In this document: positions 26,343 through 35,750 of the stretch, in pieces | Numbering within the stretch: position 1 is the stretch's first letter | How the letters are laid out: each line of letters starts with the position of its first letter | Assembly (NCBI GenBank): GCA_036746235.1 | Contig: DAIOEN010000009.1 | Span: 10,788-74,787 of the forward strand | Length of the DNA: 64,000 bases | From: CALARM01 sp036746235 | GTDB lineage: Bacteria > Vulcanimicrobiota > SpSt-956 > JAKJGF01 | Direction: 5' to 3' | The notes under the pieces: model-generated | Database searches by the model: none | Seen by the model: the letters and a program-made list of their open reading frames with translations, nothing else | Told to the model about the DNA's origin: nothing | Made by a program: the position numbers and the translations under genes

Positions 26343-26356
26343 CGTAACGCGTTACG
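26343..26356. repeat. 14-bp perfect palindrome of class A heptamers
   Basis: CGTAACGCGTTACG is formed by one unit in each orientation meeting at ACGCGT. Confidence 0.85.
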
Positions 26357-26412
26357 GGAGTAACAAATTCTCATTCTTCTTTGTGATTGAAAGAAACGGT
26401 CATGGCCGTTAG
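26356..26412 (+). repeat. 54-bp dispersed repeat (family 4), copy 1
   Basis: GGGAGTAACAAATTCTCATT and onward, ending GGTCATGGCCGTTA. Matches 62783-62836 and, reversed, 55841-55894. Confidence 0.7.
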
Positions 26413-26440
26413 ATAAATTGCCTCTTCATAATTTTAAATT
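26408..26440 (-). repeat. Family 2 dispersed repeat, fragment e
   Basis: TTAGATAAATTGCCTCTTCA followed by TAATTTT matches the beginning of copy d (40829 onward). It is fused directly to the family 4 repeat. Confidence 0.55.
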
Positions 26441-28016
26441 AAAATTTCATTAAAGGAAAACTCTTATTTTCTCTATTATTGAATCTTTCCACACCTCTGT
26501 TAAGAGCTTCAAGTATTGTTCTGTCAAGGTTCTTATTTCCTTCTATCCTGTTTCCCAGTTTATCAACTTCAACAGGTATATTGTTTAAATATTTACATGG
26601 AACTCCATATGTTTCTCTTATATATTTAGCACCTTCCACGCCTCTTGCCTTGATTTCTATAAGAAACATATCAGGCTTTTCATCTGCTTTCATGGCACTG
26701 TCTATATCTCTCCTCATAAGATCATCTCTTGAAAGCTCAAAAGAAGCTGAAATAACCTTACATCCGTAATTTTTCTCAAGAGAAGAAAGAATTTTATCTT
26801 TCACGTGTTTCGGTGCTGTTCCCAGATACATGACAGGTTTACCGGCAAGTTCCTTTTTCATGTCTTCATAGTCTCCCATTACTTCCGGCTCAAAATATGT
26901 TCTTACCACGGAAAGATAAGGATTTCGCTTTTTTAAAGCTTCTTCAACCCTGTCAATCTGTTCTAAAGAAGCAGTTTCAGGCTGACAGTGAGCAATAATA
27001 ACACATTCCGTACCGTCAAGACCGGGGAAATCGGAAAGAAGTGAAAGACTCACATCTGATTGAACAAGGGTTATTGTGGCATCTACCCTTGTAGGAGGAT
27101 GTTCTCCTCCGCTCCCTTCGTGAAGTATATAATTACCGGGACATTTTTCTGACACTTTAAGACCGAGTTCTACATTGGATACGACAAATTCATGAAAATA
27201 ACCTGCCCCGGCCCTGCGGCATCCTATGACAGATATACCGGGAGCGGTTTTACCGGTTTTTTCTTCATAATTATCTATATATTGAGACAGTATAAGGCCG
27301 TCTTCATAGACATCGGAAGCACCGTGAAGTTTAAATTTGAGGAGCGCTTCGAGATATTCGGGACGAAAACGGCTGTTATAAATCTCATCAAGTGTTATTT
27401 CATCAATGGATTTCTCGGAATGTTTGTTGTGTATATTCACCAGAGGAGGTTCGGGAGGACCGCCCCGGGAATGGGTCATAACTATGGCTTCCCAGGGGGT
27501 TCCATAGGAACCTAGACCGCTCATAAGTTTGCTCACATAAATACCGAAGGCTGTTTTCCCTACTCTTTTATCTGTAGCATAAAGTCCCATAGATGGTTTT
27601 CCTGCACTGACAGCTCCTGTTTTTTCTCCGAATATTGTACCACCTGCAATATATTTTGCTCCGTAAGAAACTGCAATCGAAGCATATTTGTTCATTATCT
27701 GCCTGTTTACCTGGGGAGAGCCGGAAAGTTGAACAACAATATCTATATCTCGTTCAGCAAGGGCTTTTCTGAGACCTGCCACAGGATCTGAAATACCGTT
27801 CGCAGGGTCTCCTTCCATTATTACTCCAACGCCGAATTCTTTCAAAAACTCGTCATTAAAGCTTTCAGGACTTTTTATTTTTTCCGTTCCTCCAAGCCAC
27901 ACAAGTCTGACAGGAGTAAAATCAAATTCCTTTATTAATTTCTTTATACCGTCTATGGTATTATCGGCTTTATGGACTCCGTCAATTAATACGACACCTT
28001 TTTTTTGTAATGACAT
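26439..28016 (-). CDS. Cyclic 2,3-diphosphoglycerate synthetase-like protein
   Basis: 525 residues from ATG 28016, preceded by AGAGGTG; an open upstream extension to 28148 looks non-coding. The domain order fits the cyclic 2,3-diphosphoglycerate synthetase family of archaea and some bacteria: VVLIDGVHK, a Rossmann-like part, then a P-loop-like DKRVGKTAFG (residues 149-158), followed by PWEAIVMTHSRGGPPEPP. The C-terminal half includes HEGSGGEHPPTRVDATI and ATP-handling residues. The reaction would be ATP-dependent intramolecular phosphoanhydride formation on 2,3-bisphosphoglycerate. The family call is from recalled motifs; the exact product in this organism is inferred. Confidence 0.75.
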   Translation of the reverse strand: MSLQKKGVVLIDGVHKADNTIDGIKKLIKEFDFTPVRLVWLGGTEKIKSPESFNDEFLKEFGVGVIMEGDPANGISDPVAGLRKALAERDIDIVVQLSGSPQVNRQIMNKYASIAVSYGAKYIAGGTIFGEKTGAVSAGKPSMGLYATDKRVGKTAFGIYVSKLMSGLGSYGTPWEAIVMTHSRGGPPEPPLVNIHNKHSEKSIDEITLDEIYNSRFRPEYLEALLKFKLHGASDVYEDGLILSQYIDNYEEKTGKTAPGISVIGCRRAGAGYFHEFVVSNVELGLKVSEKCPGNYILHEGSGGEHPPTRVDATITLVQSDVSLSLLSDFPGLDGTECVIIAHCQPETASLEQIDRVEEALKKRNPYLSVVRTYFEPEVMGDYEDMKKELAGKPVMYLGTAPKHVKDKILSSLEKNYGCKVISASFELSRDDLMRRDIDSAMKADEKPDMFLIEIKARGVEGAKYIRETYGVPCKYLNNIPVEVDKLGNRIEGNKNLDRTILEALNRGVERFNNRENKSFPLMKF

Positions 28017-28247
28017 TTTTAAATACACCTCTTTCAGTTTTTTATTTCTTTTATTATAATCAAAAATCAATAGTATGTATATCTTTTTTAATATTTTATA
28101 TTGTATATAATAATAATCTATAGATGAAAAAAATATACAATAAAACACTATAGATAATAATTACATAGAGAGGCTATGAAAATTTCCATATCATATAAAT
28201 TCTAACAGGTAGGATTTTCGCTATTTATTATTGAATAAAAAGAAATT

Positions 28248-29249
28248 ATGAGGTATTACATTAAAATTTTAAGCAGAAAGATTTTCATATCTCTTCTTAC
28301 AATTCTTGTGGCAATGACCTTTACTTTTTTTCTTGTCCGTCAGATGCCGGGAGATATTATTCATACATGGGCTCTTCAGATTCAGATGCAGCAGGGTATA
28401 GGTTATAACGAGGCAAGAGAAATTGCAAAAACAATGATGAATTATGATCCCACTGTGCCTGTATATATCCAGTATGTTAAATATATAGGGAATCTGGTAT
28501 TTCATGGCAATCTCGGTTATTCTCTTACCTATAGAATTCCCGTATCTGTTATCATATGGAAATCTCTTCCCTGGACTCTTCTTATAACGTCTCTGTCTGT
28601 AACAGTCAGTTTCATTACCGGTTCTTTTCTGGGAGCTGCCATAGCATGGAAAAGGAAAACCATTCTGGAACCGATTGTTACTCTGTATGCCACCATTACC
28701 CAGGCTGTTCCGGATTTTCTCATAGGTCTCATATTGCTGGTAGTACTGGGAGTAAATCTGAGATGGCTTCCGATGCGCGGCCCTTATGGCCCTGATGTAG
28801 ATCCGGGCTTTAATCTTCCTTTTATTTTAGATGTCCTGTATCATGCCATATTGCCTGTTATGGCTTTTTCCGTTCAGGCAATAGGAGGATGGGCTCTTGC
28901 CATGAAAGCAAGTGCTACAGGTGTAATGGGAGAGGATTACATCAATGTTGCAAAGGCAAAAGGTCTTACTGAAACAAGAATTTTAACACAGTATCTGGGG
29001 AAAAATGCCATAATACCACAGATTACAGGTCTTGCTATAACTCTTGCCACCATGCTCGGAGGCTCTATGCTTGTAGAAACAATATTCGGATATCCCGGTC
29101 TCGGCTATTTCTTCGGACAGGCCATAAATACAAGAGACTACAGCCTTATACAGGGATTATTTCTTGTGACTACTGTGGCAGTTATTCTGGCAAATCTTGT
29201 GGCAGACGTAGTTTATACAAAATTAGATCCGAGAATTAAACTTGAATAA
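28248..29249 (+). CDS. Oligopeptide ABC transporter permease, OppB/DppB type
   Basis: 333 residues and six membrane helices. The N-terminal FFLVRQMPGD and the EAA loop (GWALAMKASATGVMGEDYINVAKAKGLTETRI) are typical of DppB/OppB. It forms the inner-membrane channel with the permease at 29512. Only a weak ribosome site. It is separated from its partner by a 262-nt gap rich in TATAGAT motifs, unusual for opp operons. The nearest peptide-binding protein in the window is at 8577. Confidence 0.92.
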   Translation: MRYYIKILSRKIFISLLTILVAMTFTFFLVRQMPGDIIHTWALQIQMQQGIGYNEAREIAKTMMNYDPTVPVYIQYVKYIGNLVFHGNLGYSLTYRIPVSVIIWKSLPWTLLITSLSVTVSFITGSFLGAAIAWKRKTILEPIVTLYATITQAVPDFLIGLILLVVLGVNLRWLPMRGPYGPDVDPGFNLPFILDVLYHAILPVMAFSVQAIGGWALAMKASATGVMGEDYINVAKAKGLTETRILTQYLGKNAIIPQITGLAITLATMLGGSMLVETIFGYPGLGYFFGQAINTRDYSLIQGLFLVTTVAVILANLVADVVYTKLDPRIKLE

Positions 29250-29511
29250 TTTTATATTATATAGATTCATATTTTATTGAATAAAAATGTATAGATTTTA
29301 GTTGTATAGATATATGATTTTGCAGATTTCTTAAAAAGAGGTGTAATTTTTGAAATTAAAGCTAATTTACTATTAGCAGTTAGACTAAAACATAAACTAA
29401 AATCTAATAGCTCGTTGAGCCTTACATAATTTTATTTAGCTATGTAATAAATTACGGTTTTTAAAAAGTGTAAGACTATAGATAAATATTCTATAGAAAG
29501 GAATTATATAC
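29250..29511. other. 262-bp spacer between permease genes with repeated TATAGAT
   Basis: TATAGAT at 29260, 29290, 29305 and 29477, plus TTGAATAAAAA. The same heptamer, or its complement ATCTATA, recurs at 28119, 28149, 30390 and in 31889-32080. No reading frame is seen. Confidence 0.6.
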
Positions 29512-30369
29512 ATGTTGAAAAATCTGTGGAATTCTTTTAAAATCATAAAGCATAACAGGAGAGCTTTCTTCGGCTTCATTATGCTCTGTATATTTTTCCT
29601 TACGGCCCTTCTGGGACCAATTCTTATTCCTCTGGATATGACGCCTGACTATATAAATCGCTTTCAATCACCTTCCCTGTCTCATTTTTTGGGCACAGAT
29701 TATGCTGGAAGGGATATTTTAATACAGTTAATTCACGGTTCAAGGGATATTATGCTTATAGCATTCTCTACAGGATTTTTCGGTATATTTATTGCAGTAT
29801 CTACAGGGCTTTCAGCAGGACTTCTGGGAGGAAAATACGATGCCTTTATGATGAGACTGATAGATGTCCTTCTTACTGTGCCAAGTTTTCCTGTTATGGC
29901 AATTTTTGCAGCCCTTTTCAGGATAAAAAACCCGATTATTTTCGGCCTGATTCTTGCTCTCTGGTCATGGCCGGCCCTTGCGAGGTCAATAAGGTCACAG
30001 ATTCTCACGCTGAAAAAGAAAGAATTTATCGAAGTCGCCCATATCATGGATATGAGCACCACTCATATCATGTTTAAAGAACTTATGCCGAACATGATGC
30101 CATATATAACGATAAATTTCATAAATATCGCCAAAGGAGCCATTACGGCAAGCGTTGGTATTATGCTTTTAGGTCTTGTCCCTCTAAGAGTTCAAAACTG
30201 GGGTATGATGCTCAACATGGCTGCCTTTCAGACAGGAGCAATATATATCCCGAAGGCCTATTCCTATTTGATCTCTCCTATGTGTGCCATAGTAATTTTT
30301 CAGTACAGCCTCATAAATTTCGCCTCAGGCGTGGATGAACTCTTTGATCCCAGATTGAGAACAAGGTAA
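29512..30369 (+). CDS. Oligopeptide ABC transporter permease, OppC/DppC type
   Basis: 285 residues. The N-terminal cytoplasmic leader and first helix match OppC_N. LGTDYAGRDILIQLIHGSR is the DppC hallmark, and WSWPALARSIRSQILTLKKKEFIEVAH is the EAA loop. The periplasmic end GVDELFDPRLRTR is the usual C-terminus. Pairs with 28248. AAAGGAA precedes the ATG. Confidence 0.92.
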   Translation: MLKNLWNSFKIIKHNRRAFFGFIMLCIFFLTALLGPILIPLDMTPDYINRFQSPSLSHFLGTDYAGRDILIQLIHGSRDIMLIAFSTGFFGIFIAVSTGLSAGLLGGKYDAFMMRLIDVLLTVPSFPVMAIFAALFRIKNPIIFGLILALWSWPALARSIRSQILTLKKKEFIEVAHIMDMSTTHIMFKELMPNMMPYITINFINIAKGAITASVGIMLLGLVPLRVQNWGMMLNMAAFQTGAIYIPKAYSYLISPMCAIVIFQYSLINFASGVDELFDPRLRTR

Positions 30370-30445
30370 CCCAATTGTATACAATACAAATCTATACAAC
30401 ATCAATCTATTGAATAAATTCAAAATTTCTACAGTAATTCAGCCA

Positions 30446-31588
30446 TTATTTTTTCTTCTTTATAAACATCATTATGGCAAAACCTGCTACACAACCTCCT
30501 GCTATAAGTAAAACTCCGATAAGAGGACGATAGAATATCCATGCAACCGATATGGTTATACTTGAGAGTATGAGAGATACAAAGAGAGATGATAAAAATA
30601 TACCTCCGCCGATAAGGCTTCCAATGAATGGTATAACATCTGCAAATACCGCGATAGGAGCAAATATCAAATTCAATCCTATTAACATAAGTATAAAACC
30701 GACAGCCCTGAGGATCCAGGTCCAAACAGTATTTTCTTCCTGAGCATGTTTAAACATACCGTCAGCGGAAACTTCTCCCATTTCCAGACGTTCAATAGCG
30801 TTTCCTGCTTTTGTTTGATACGGTTCAAAGGTTTTTCCTTTCTGTCTGGCTATAATACTTACTGTTACAGGTTTTACAACCTCAAAGGATATTCTCGTAT
30901 CACCAACTTGAGGATTTGACGGATTATCACCCAGGTAATAGTAATTACTACTTAATTCCAGTTTATTCTTCACGTCGGCAGGGAGCGTATCGGCACTTAT
31001 CTGAACAGGTGTTCTGCCTGTAATTGCATTTACGAGAGATTTTGAGAGTGTAAAGGTGCCGAGAGTAACGTTATTTGCCTGTTTTTCTTCTCCTGAATAT
31101 GGCATCTGAGAAGGATTTTGATGTCCCTGAGATTGATTGAAATTACGCGAATTAATTACATCATCAGACCATACCCTGTCATAACTATAGGTTGTTACAG
31201 TCTTTTTATTTCCGCCGACCTGTTTTCTGCTTTCACTTTTTTTATGTTCTTTCCATTGATACATTTCAACATGTCTTATCAATTTAATTGCATCTTTTTC
31301 CGAAACATTAAATATGGAATCCGTAAGGGTTTCTTTTGTTGTTGCAAGACCTGTCAGATGGACAAGTTTTTGTTCATTCCCGCTATCTACTTTATCGGAG
31401 CTGACAGATATAACACTTTTCGAGCCTTCTGCAAGGCTCTGAGCAGTTCTGACTGCCCTGCCTTCATTCCAGAATAAAACAGGGAAGGAAGCAATAAACA
31501 TAATGATACCAATTAATACACCGACAATAGCATTTTTTATCCTTGTAAACCAGGATTCATTGCTTGATGTACTGTATGAATCTCTCAT
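30446..31588 (-). CDS. TMEM43 (LUMA) family membrane protein
   Basis: This 380-residue protein has an N-terminal membrane helix followed by the family motif SFPVLFWNEGRAVRTAQSLAEG. It continues with LVHLTGLATTKETLTDSIF and the VEMYQWKEHKK motif, a large extracytoplasmic domain, and three to four membrane helices at the C-terminus. The TMEM43 family occurs in eukaryotes (nuclear envelope and ER) and in scattered bacteria; bacterial roles are poorly known. It is antisense between the permease and ATPase genes of the peptide transporter, so it probably entered by insertion or rearrangement. Confidence 0.87.
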   Translation of the reverse strand: MRDSYSTSSNESWFTRIKNAIVGVLIGIIMFIASFPVLFWNEGRAVRTAQSLAEGSKSVISVSSDKVDSGNEQKLVHLTGLATTKETLTDSIFNVSEKDAIKLIRHVEMYQWKEHKKSESRKQVGGNKKTVTTYSYDRVWSDDVINSRNFNQSQGHQNPSQMPYSGEEKQANNVTLGTFTLSKSLVNAITGRTPVQISADTLPADVKNKLELSSNYYYLGDNPSNPQVGDTRISFEVVKPVTVSIIARQKGKTFEPYQTKAGNAIERLEMGEVSADGMFKHAQEENTVWTWILRAVGFILMLIGLNLIFAPIAVFADVIPFIGSLIGGGIFLSSLFVSLILSSITISVAWIFYRPLIGVLLIAGGCVAGFAIMMFIKKKK

Positions 31589-32167
31589 AAATACACTTCC
31601 TTTACTATTTATTTTTATTTTTTATTTATATTCTATTTTCAATATAATAATCCCTTTATTATTCAATACTGAATTTTTACGGACTTTTTTCAGGTCACTT
31701 TTATATATTCTCTTTCATGACATTCACACAGTCGAAAAAATCATTATTTTTTCTGAGTCAAATCATTCTGGCACTACTTTTGCAATAATATAAATTATCA
31801 AAATTTTAATGGAGAGATCATAGAAAATGTATGGAGAGAACAGAGGAGCAATTCAGAAAATCGGCTCATTCATACATGTAAATTTTAAATCTATACAATG
31901 GAAATTAATAGATTAAAATAACGATAAAACCCGTTAATCTTTTTCGAAATTTTTCAAAAGTATTTGAAAGAAACTTATCGTAAAAGAGAAATACAACAGA
32001 TAAAAACAATATATAAATCTAAAATCTATACATCATCAACATATAGACTATTAATATATAGATTTCAAATATAGACATTATAATTATCTATTCCTGGCCT
32101 CAATATGTTCAAAAATTTCTCTGATAGCTTTTTCAGCAGATAAATCTACAGTAGATTAAGTTGATTT
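31589..32167. other. Long gap, no confident gene; possible gene remnant
   Basis: A 29-codon frame at 31827-31916 has a GGAGAG-type ribosome site but no homology I can see. On the minus strand at 32090-32157 an open stretch reads SAEKAIREIFEHIEARNR-stop and is closed upstream by a stop next to the family 2 element. It could be the tail of a gene cut by that element. ATCTATA/TATAGAT motifs are frequent. Confidence 0.4.
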
Positions 32168-32266
32168 TAAATTATTTAGATAAACCGTCCTATATGGTTT
32201 TCATCTAAAACTTTATTTTACGCCATTAAAAATGAAAATTCCTATACCCTTAAATTATCTAAAGAA
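32168..32266 (-). repeat. Family 2 dispersed repeat, copy c
   Basis: AAATTATTTAGATAAACCGT, then TTTTCATCTAAAACTTTATT, then ACGCCATTAAAAATGAAAAT, then TCCTATACC. It is the reverse complement of the 6377 copy. Confidence 0.75.
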
Positions 32267-32353
32267 AAGTGGTCTTAGAGGTTTTTTCATTTTTCTTATA
32301 GAATATATTATTGTTACCTGAAGCAGGTTATAAAGTTCATATCTTTATGATAG

Positions 32354-32365
32354 ATGTGATCACAT
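32354..32365. promoter_or_regulatory. 12-bp palindrome upstream of oppD-like gene
   Basis: ATGTGATCACAT, perfect dyad, 95 nt before the start codon. It looks like a dimeric regulator site; no N6 spacer, so not a CRP site. Confidence 0.35.
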
Positions 32366-32459
32366 TTATGACAGATAATAAATCAAATGATAAAAAAGAA
32401 CGTGATACATCAGTGACAGGTTTTAGTAATCTGTCAATATAAATTGTGACTAAAAGATA

Positions 32460-33476
32460 ATGAGTAAAATTCAAAAAACATCTGAAATAAATGATAATTC
32501 CTGTATAAAATTTAAAAATGTAAGGGTAGATTACCAGGTCCGTGAAGGTCTTGTAAAATCTGTCGACGGAGTAACCTTTGATGTAAAAAAAGGCAAAATT
32601 ACCGCCCTTATTGGAGAATCAGGAAGCGGAAAAAGCACAGTTACAGGGGCAGTCCTCAGAATACTCGCACCTAACGGAAAGATTTCTCCTGAAAGTGAAA
32701 TTTTATTCGAGGGAAAAGATATTTTAAAGATGTCACCTCATGAAGTCAGGAACTTCAGATGGCGAAAAGCTTCCATGGTTTTCCAGGCTGCCCAGAATGC
32801 CCTTAATCCCACTGTACGCATAAAATCACAGATATTCGATACGGTAACAGATCACGGCGAAAATCCCGGCAGCGAAGAATATCGTGAAAGACTTCAGGAA
32901 TTGCTCAGCATGGTAAGACTCGAACCGAAAAGGGTATTAAATGCTTTCCCCCATGAACTGAGCGGAGGTATGAGACAGAGAGTAATCATTGCCATGTCTA
33001 TGATTTTAAAGCCCGAGTTCATCATACTCGATGAACCGACCACTGCTCTTGATGTAATCACCCAGTCCTATATTTTTGATATTTTAAAAGAAATACATGA
33101 AAAAACCGGCCAGACCATGATCTTTATAACCCATGATATGAGTGCAGTGGCAAAACTTGCAGATACCATAGGTGTAATGTATGCAGGAAAGATTTTTGAA
33201 TTATGTGACGCAGATGTTCTTTTTGATAAACCCCTTCATCCTTATACAACGGGACTCCTCAACTCCATTCCTTCTATCGAAGGGGATACGATAAAACGGA
33301 AACCTGTAAAAGGACAGACACCGGATCTTATAAATAAACCTCCGGGATGTGTTTTTCATCCCAGATGTGATTATGCAGAACAGATCTGTAAGGAGAAAGA
33401 GCCGGAGTTTTCAGACATCGGCGGAGGACATTTCGTGGCCTGTCATAAAAGGGGGAAGATTGAATGGCTCCAGTAG
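32460..33476 (+). CDS. Oligopeptide ABC transporter ATPase, OppD/DppD type
   Basis: 338 residues. Walker A GESGSGKST, Q-loop FQAAQNALNP, signature LSGGMRQRV, Walker B FIILDEPTTALD and the switch His in ITHD are all intact. The C-terminal oligopeptide extension has PPGCVFHPRCDYAEQICKEK. It powers the permeases at 28248 and 29512. The ribosome site is weak. The next ATPase gene overlaps by 13 nt, giving coupled translation. Confidence 0.95.
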   Translation: MSKIQKTSEINDNSCIKFKNVRVDYQVREGLVKSVDGVTFDVKKGKITALIGESGSGKSTVTGAVLRILAPNGKISPESEILFEGKDILKMSPHEVRNFRWRKASMVFQAAQNALNPTVRIKSQIFDTVTDHGENPGSEEYRERLQELLSMVRLEPKRVLNAFPHELSGGMRQRVIIAMSMILKPEFIILDEPTTALDVITQSYIFDILKEIHEKTGQTMIFITHDMSAVAKLADTIGVMYAGKIFELCDADVLFDKPLHPYTTGLLNSIPSIEGDTIKRKPVKGQTPDLINKPPGCVFHPRCDYAEQICKEKEPEFSDIGGGHFVACHKRGKIEWLQ

Positions 33477-34462
33477 TAGAACTGAAGAATATTTTTATGA
33501 ACTTTGATACAGGTAACGGTAAAACCCTTCGTGCATCAGTCGATGTAAATATGGCCATAAATGAAAGAGAAATAGTGACAGTAGTAGGGGAGAGCGGGTG
33601 CGGTAAAAGCACCATAGGAAAAATCTGTCTCGGCGTGCAAAAACCTTCTTCCGGTAAAGTATTATTTAACGGGACAGATATATGGGGGCCAAAATTTAAA
33701 TGGTCAAAAGAATATCGTCTCATGGTTCAGGTGGTACACCAGGATTCCTATGCAAGTTTGAATCCTGTAAAAACTATAGATCAGATATTGAGCGATCCCT
33801 TCCTCTTTCACAGAATTGCAAAAAATTCCCCGGAAGCGCATAAAAAAGTAATAGATCTTCTTAACGGTGTGGGTCTTACACCGGCAGATTATTTTGCAAA
33901 TAAATATCCTTTTCAGTTAAGCGGAGGACAGAGGCAGAGAGTTTCCATTGCAAGAGCCACCATATTGAAACCAAAATTAATTATTACAGATGAGCCCGTA
34001 TCAGGTGTAGATTCTTCCCTTCGTATTGCCATACTTGACTTAATGAGAAAATTAAATGAAGACCATTGCATAGCTTTTCTCTATATTACACATGATCTTG
34101 CCACTGCCCGTTATTTCGGGAAAGGCGGAAAAATTATCGTCATGTATTTAGGCCATATTGTAGAAGAAGGAGATGTGGGAGAAGTCATTGATAATCCGAG
34201 ACATCCCTATCTTCAGGCACTTCTTTCGGCACTCCCTCCTCCTGACCCGAAGAAAGCGAAGATAAAAAAAGAACTTCCCCTGAAGAGTCTGGATATGCCA
34301 GATCCTACAGATCCTCCTCCCGGGTGTCCTTTTAATCCCCGATGTCCTTACTCGGAAGAAATCTGTACGGAAAAAAATCCTGAACGGATATCACTGGAAA
34401 AAGATAAGCCTCATTTTGTGGCATGTCACTTCGAGAAAACAAAAATTCCTCTATGGAAATAA
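33464..34462 (+). CDS. Oligopeptide ABC transporter ATPase, OppF/DppF type
   Basis: 332 residues. Walker A GESGCGKST, signature LSGGQRQRV, Walker B LIITDEPVSGVD and ITHD are present. The tail PPGCPFNPRCPYSEEICTEK is typical. It starts inside the end of the upstream ATPase gene (13-nt overlap) and is expected to form the heterodimeric motor with it. Confidence 0.95.
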   Translation: MAPVVELKNIFMNFDTGNGKTLRASVDVNMAINEREIVTVVGESGCGKSTIGKICLGVQKPSSGKVLFNGTDIWGPKFKWSKEYRLMVQVVHQDSYASLNPVKTIDQILSDPFLFHRIAKNSPEAHKKVIDLLNGVGLTPADYFANKYPFQLSGGQRQRVSIARATILKPKLIITDEPVSGVDSSLRIAILDLMRKLNEDHCIAFLYITHDLATARYFGKGGKIIVMYLGHIVEEGDVGEVIDNPRHPYLQALLSALPPPDPKKAKIKKELPLKSLDMPDPTDPPPGCPFNPRCPYSEEICTEKNPERISLEKDKPHFVACHFEKTKIPLWK

Positions 34463-34477
34463 TTTTTATGTACAGGT

Positions 34478-34491
34478 CGTAACGCGTGACG
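34478..34491 (-). repeat. Heptamer tract: CGTAACG CGTGACG, then CGAGG
   Basis: Class A block in reverse orientation (CCTCGCGTCACGCGTTACGA on the minus strand), 15 nt after the OppF-like stop codon. Confidence 0.8.
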
Positions 34492-34533
34492 CGAGGTTTA
34501 CTCGATGCCCCCTTTACATCACCGGTAACCGGA

Positions 34534-34568
34534 CACTGATTACTGGTCACTGGTCACTGATTACTGCG
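34534..34568 (-). repeat. Heptamer tract: CACTGAT TACTGGT CACTGGT CACTGAT TACTGCG
   Basis: Five units. On the minus strand they read CAGTAAT and CAGTGAC and supply the last codons (Ser-Asn-Gln) and stop of the 34554 gene. Confidence 0.85.
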
Positions 34569-35669
34569 ATGGCTTCTTACAATACGAAACCCTACTATAT
34601 TACTTCCCATATTGGGCGGCCAGTCACTTCTTACTGAAGAGCGGCATAAAGCTCCGTCCTGTTTCCAGCTTCCTCCCCTTACAACCTTGCGGACTCCTGA
34701 AGAGGTTCCGACAGGATTAACAACATGGCCGGAAGGGTAACCGCCGTACCAGTCACTGCACCACTGCCATATATTTCCGCTCATATCAAAAAGACCGAAG
34801 TTATTGGGCCTTCCGTTTCCACCTGCTGTGCCCACATCATGATGATTATTCCCCGAATTGCCTCCGTACCAGCAGAAACTGTCATTTATAGAATCTCCCC
34901 AGTAATAATCTGTAGTAGTTCCTGCCCTGCAGCCATATTCCCATTCTGCCTCTGTGGGAAGTCTATAGCCATTTTTTGTTATATCCGCATTTCCTCTATG
35001 GTTTATATCACCATAGCATTTATGAAAACCTTCTTTGTCGGAAAGCCAGTTACAGTAGGCCACTGCACCGAACCATGTAACATATGTGACAGGTCTTTTC
35101 TCATAACCGGGTTTTACGGTAAAAATTTCATCTTTCACAATGCCAGAATATTCATTTTTTTCCAGTTTAATCCACAGAGATTTCATTTCCGGCTGATTTC
35201 CCACAGAGTTTAAAAATTCACAGTAATCTGCATTTGTTACAGTGTAATTACTTATAAAAAAATTATTCACCGTAACGGCATGAACAGGTAATTCATTATC
35301 TTTTTTGCTGCTCCCCATATTAAAAATTCCGCCGGGAATAAAAATCATTCTTATATTTACGAGATAATTTCTATGGACTTCATGGATAATTTCAGTGCCT
35401 GTTTTCGGACAGAATTTTTTATTCACAGGGTGATTTTCTCCGCAGTAAAGGCATTTAGTCTGTAATTTAGAACCGCATCTGCTGCAGAAAAGCATTTCAT
35501 CTTTATTTTTTGTGTTGCACGAAAGGCATATTACCGTAACACCGGGGATTTCCATGACATCTGTAACAAAGTTCTGGCTGTTACAGTAGGCACAGTAAAC
35601 ACTGTTGAAACCTTCAGGTATATCCAGAGAAGCACCGCAATTATTGCATTTTATATTTTTTCCGGTCAT
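34554..35669 (-). CDS. Zinc-ribbon plus SUMF1/FGE-type domain protein
   Basis: This 371-residue protein has no signal peptide. Residues 1-95 hold zinc ribbons of the double-zinc-ribbon type (CNNCG, CAYCN, CLSCN, CSRCG, CLYCG, FCPKTG). Residues 108-371 are a complete SUMF1 domain: IFIPGGIFNMGSSKKDNELP, YCNWLSDKEGFHKCY, YRLPTEAEWEYGCRAG, FDMSGNIWQWCSDWYGG, VVRGGSWKQDGALCRSSVR, VGFRIVRS. The single Cys in GALCRSS fits one FGE cysteine position; the second is missing. Cytoplasmic zinc-ribbon/SUMF1 fusions often accompany kinase or signalling modules. The final codons derive from a heptamer repeat. Ribosome site GGGAGG. Confidence 0.87.
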   Translation of the reverse strand: MTGKNIKCNNCGASLDIPEGFNSVYCAYCNSQNFVTDVMEIPGVTVICLSCNTKNKDEMLFCSRCGSKLQTKCLYCGENHPVNKKFCPKTGTEIIHEVHRNYLVNIRMIFIPGGIFNMGSSKKDNELPVHAVTVNNFFISNYTVTNADYCEFLNSVGNQPEMKSLWIKLEKNEYSGIVKDEIFTVKPGYEKRPVTYVTWFGAVAYCNWLSDKEGFHKCYGDINHRGNADITKNGYRLPTEAEWEYGCRAGTTTDYYWGDSINDSFCWYGGNSGNNHHDVGTAGGNGRPNNFGLFDMSGNIWQWCSDWYGGYPSGHVVNPVGTSSGVRKVVRGGSWKQDGALCRSSVRSDWPPNMGSNIVGFRIVRSHRSNQ

Positions 35670-35750
35670 TTTTTCAACCTCCCGATTTATAAAACAGTTT
35701 TTTGTGATCTATAGTAGATTATGCGAAGATTATTATAGTATATTTCATAA

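Noticed and set aside
26327..26374. Longer start of the DUF4878-like protein
   Set aside because: The sequence is a heptamer palindrome plus part of a dispersed repeat; coding is probably accidental.
28017..28148. N-terminal extension of the cPGS-like protein
   Set aside because: Composition is AT-driven and unlike the family; ATG 28016 has a good ribosome site.
32354..32365. CRP-type site
   Set aside because: TGTGA and TCACA halves overlap with no 6-nt spacer; kept only as an unassigned palindrome.
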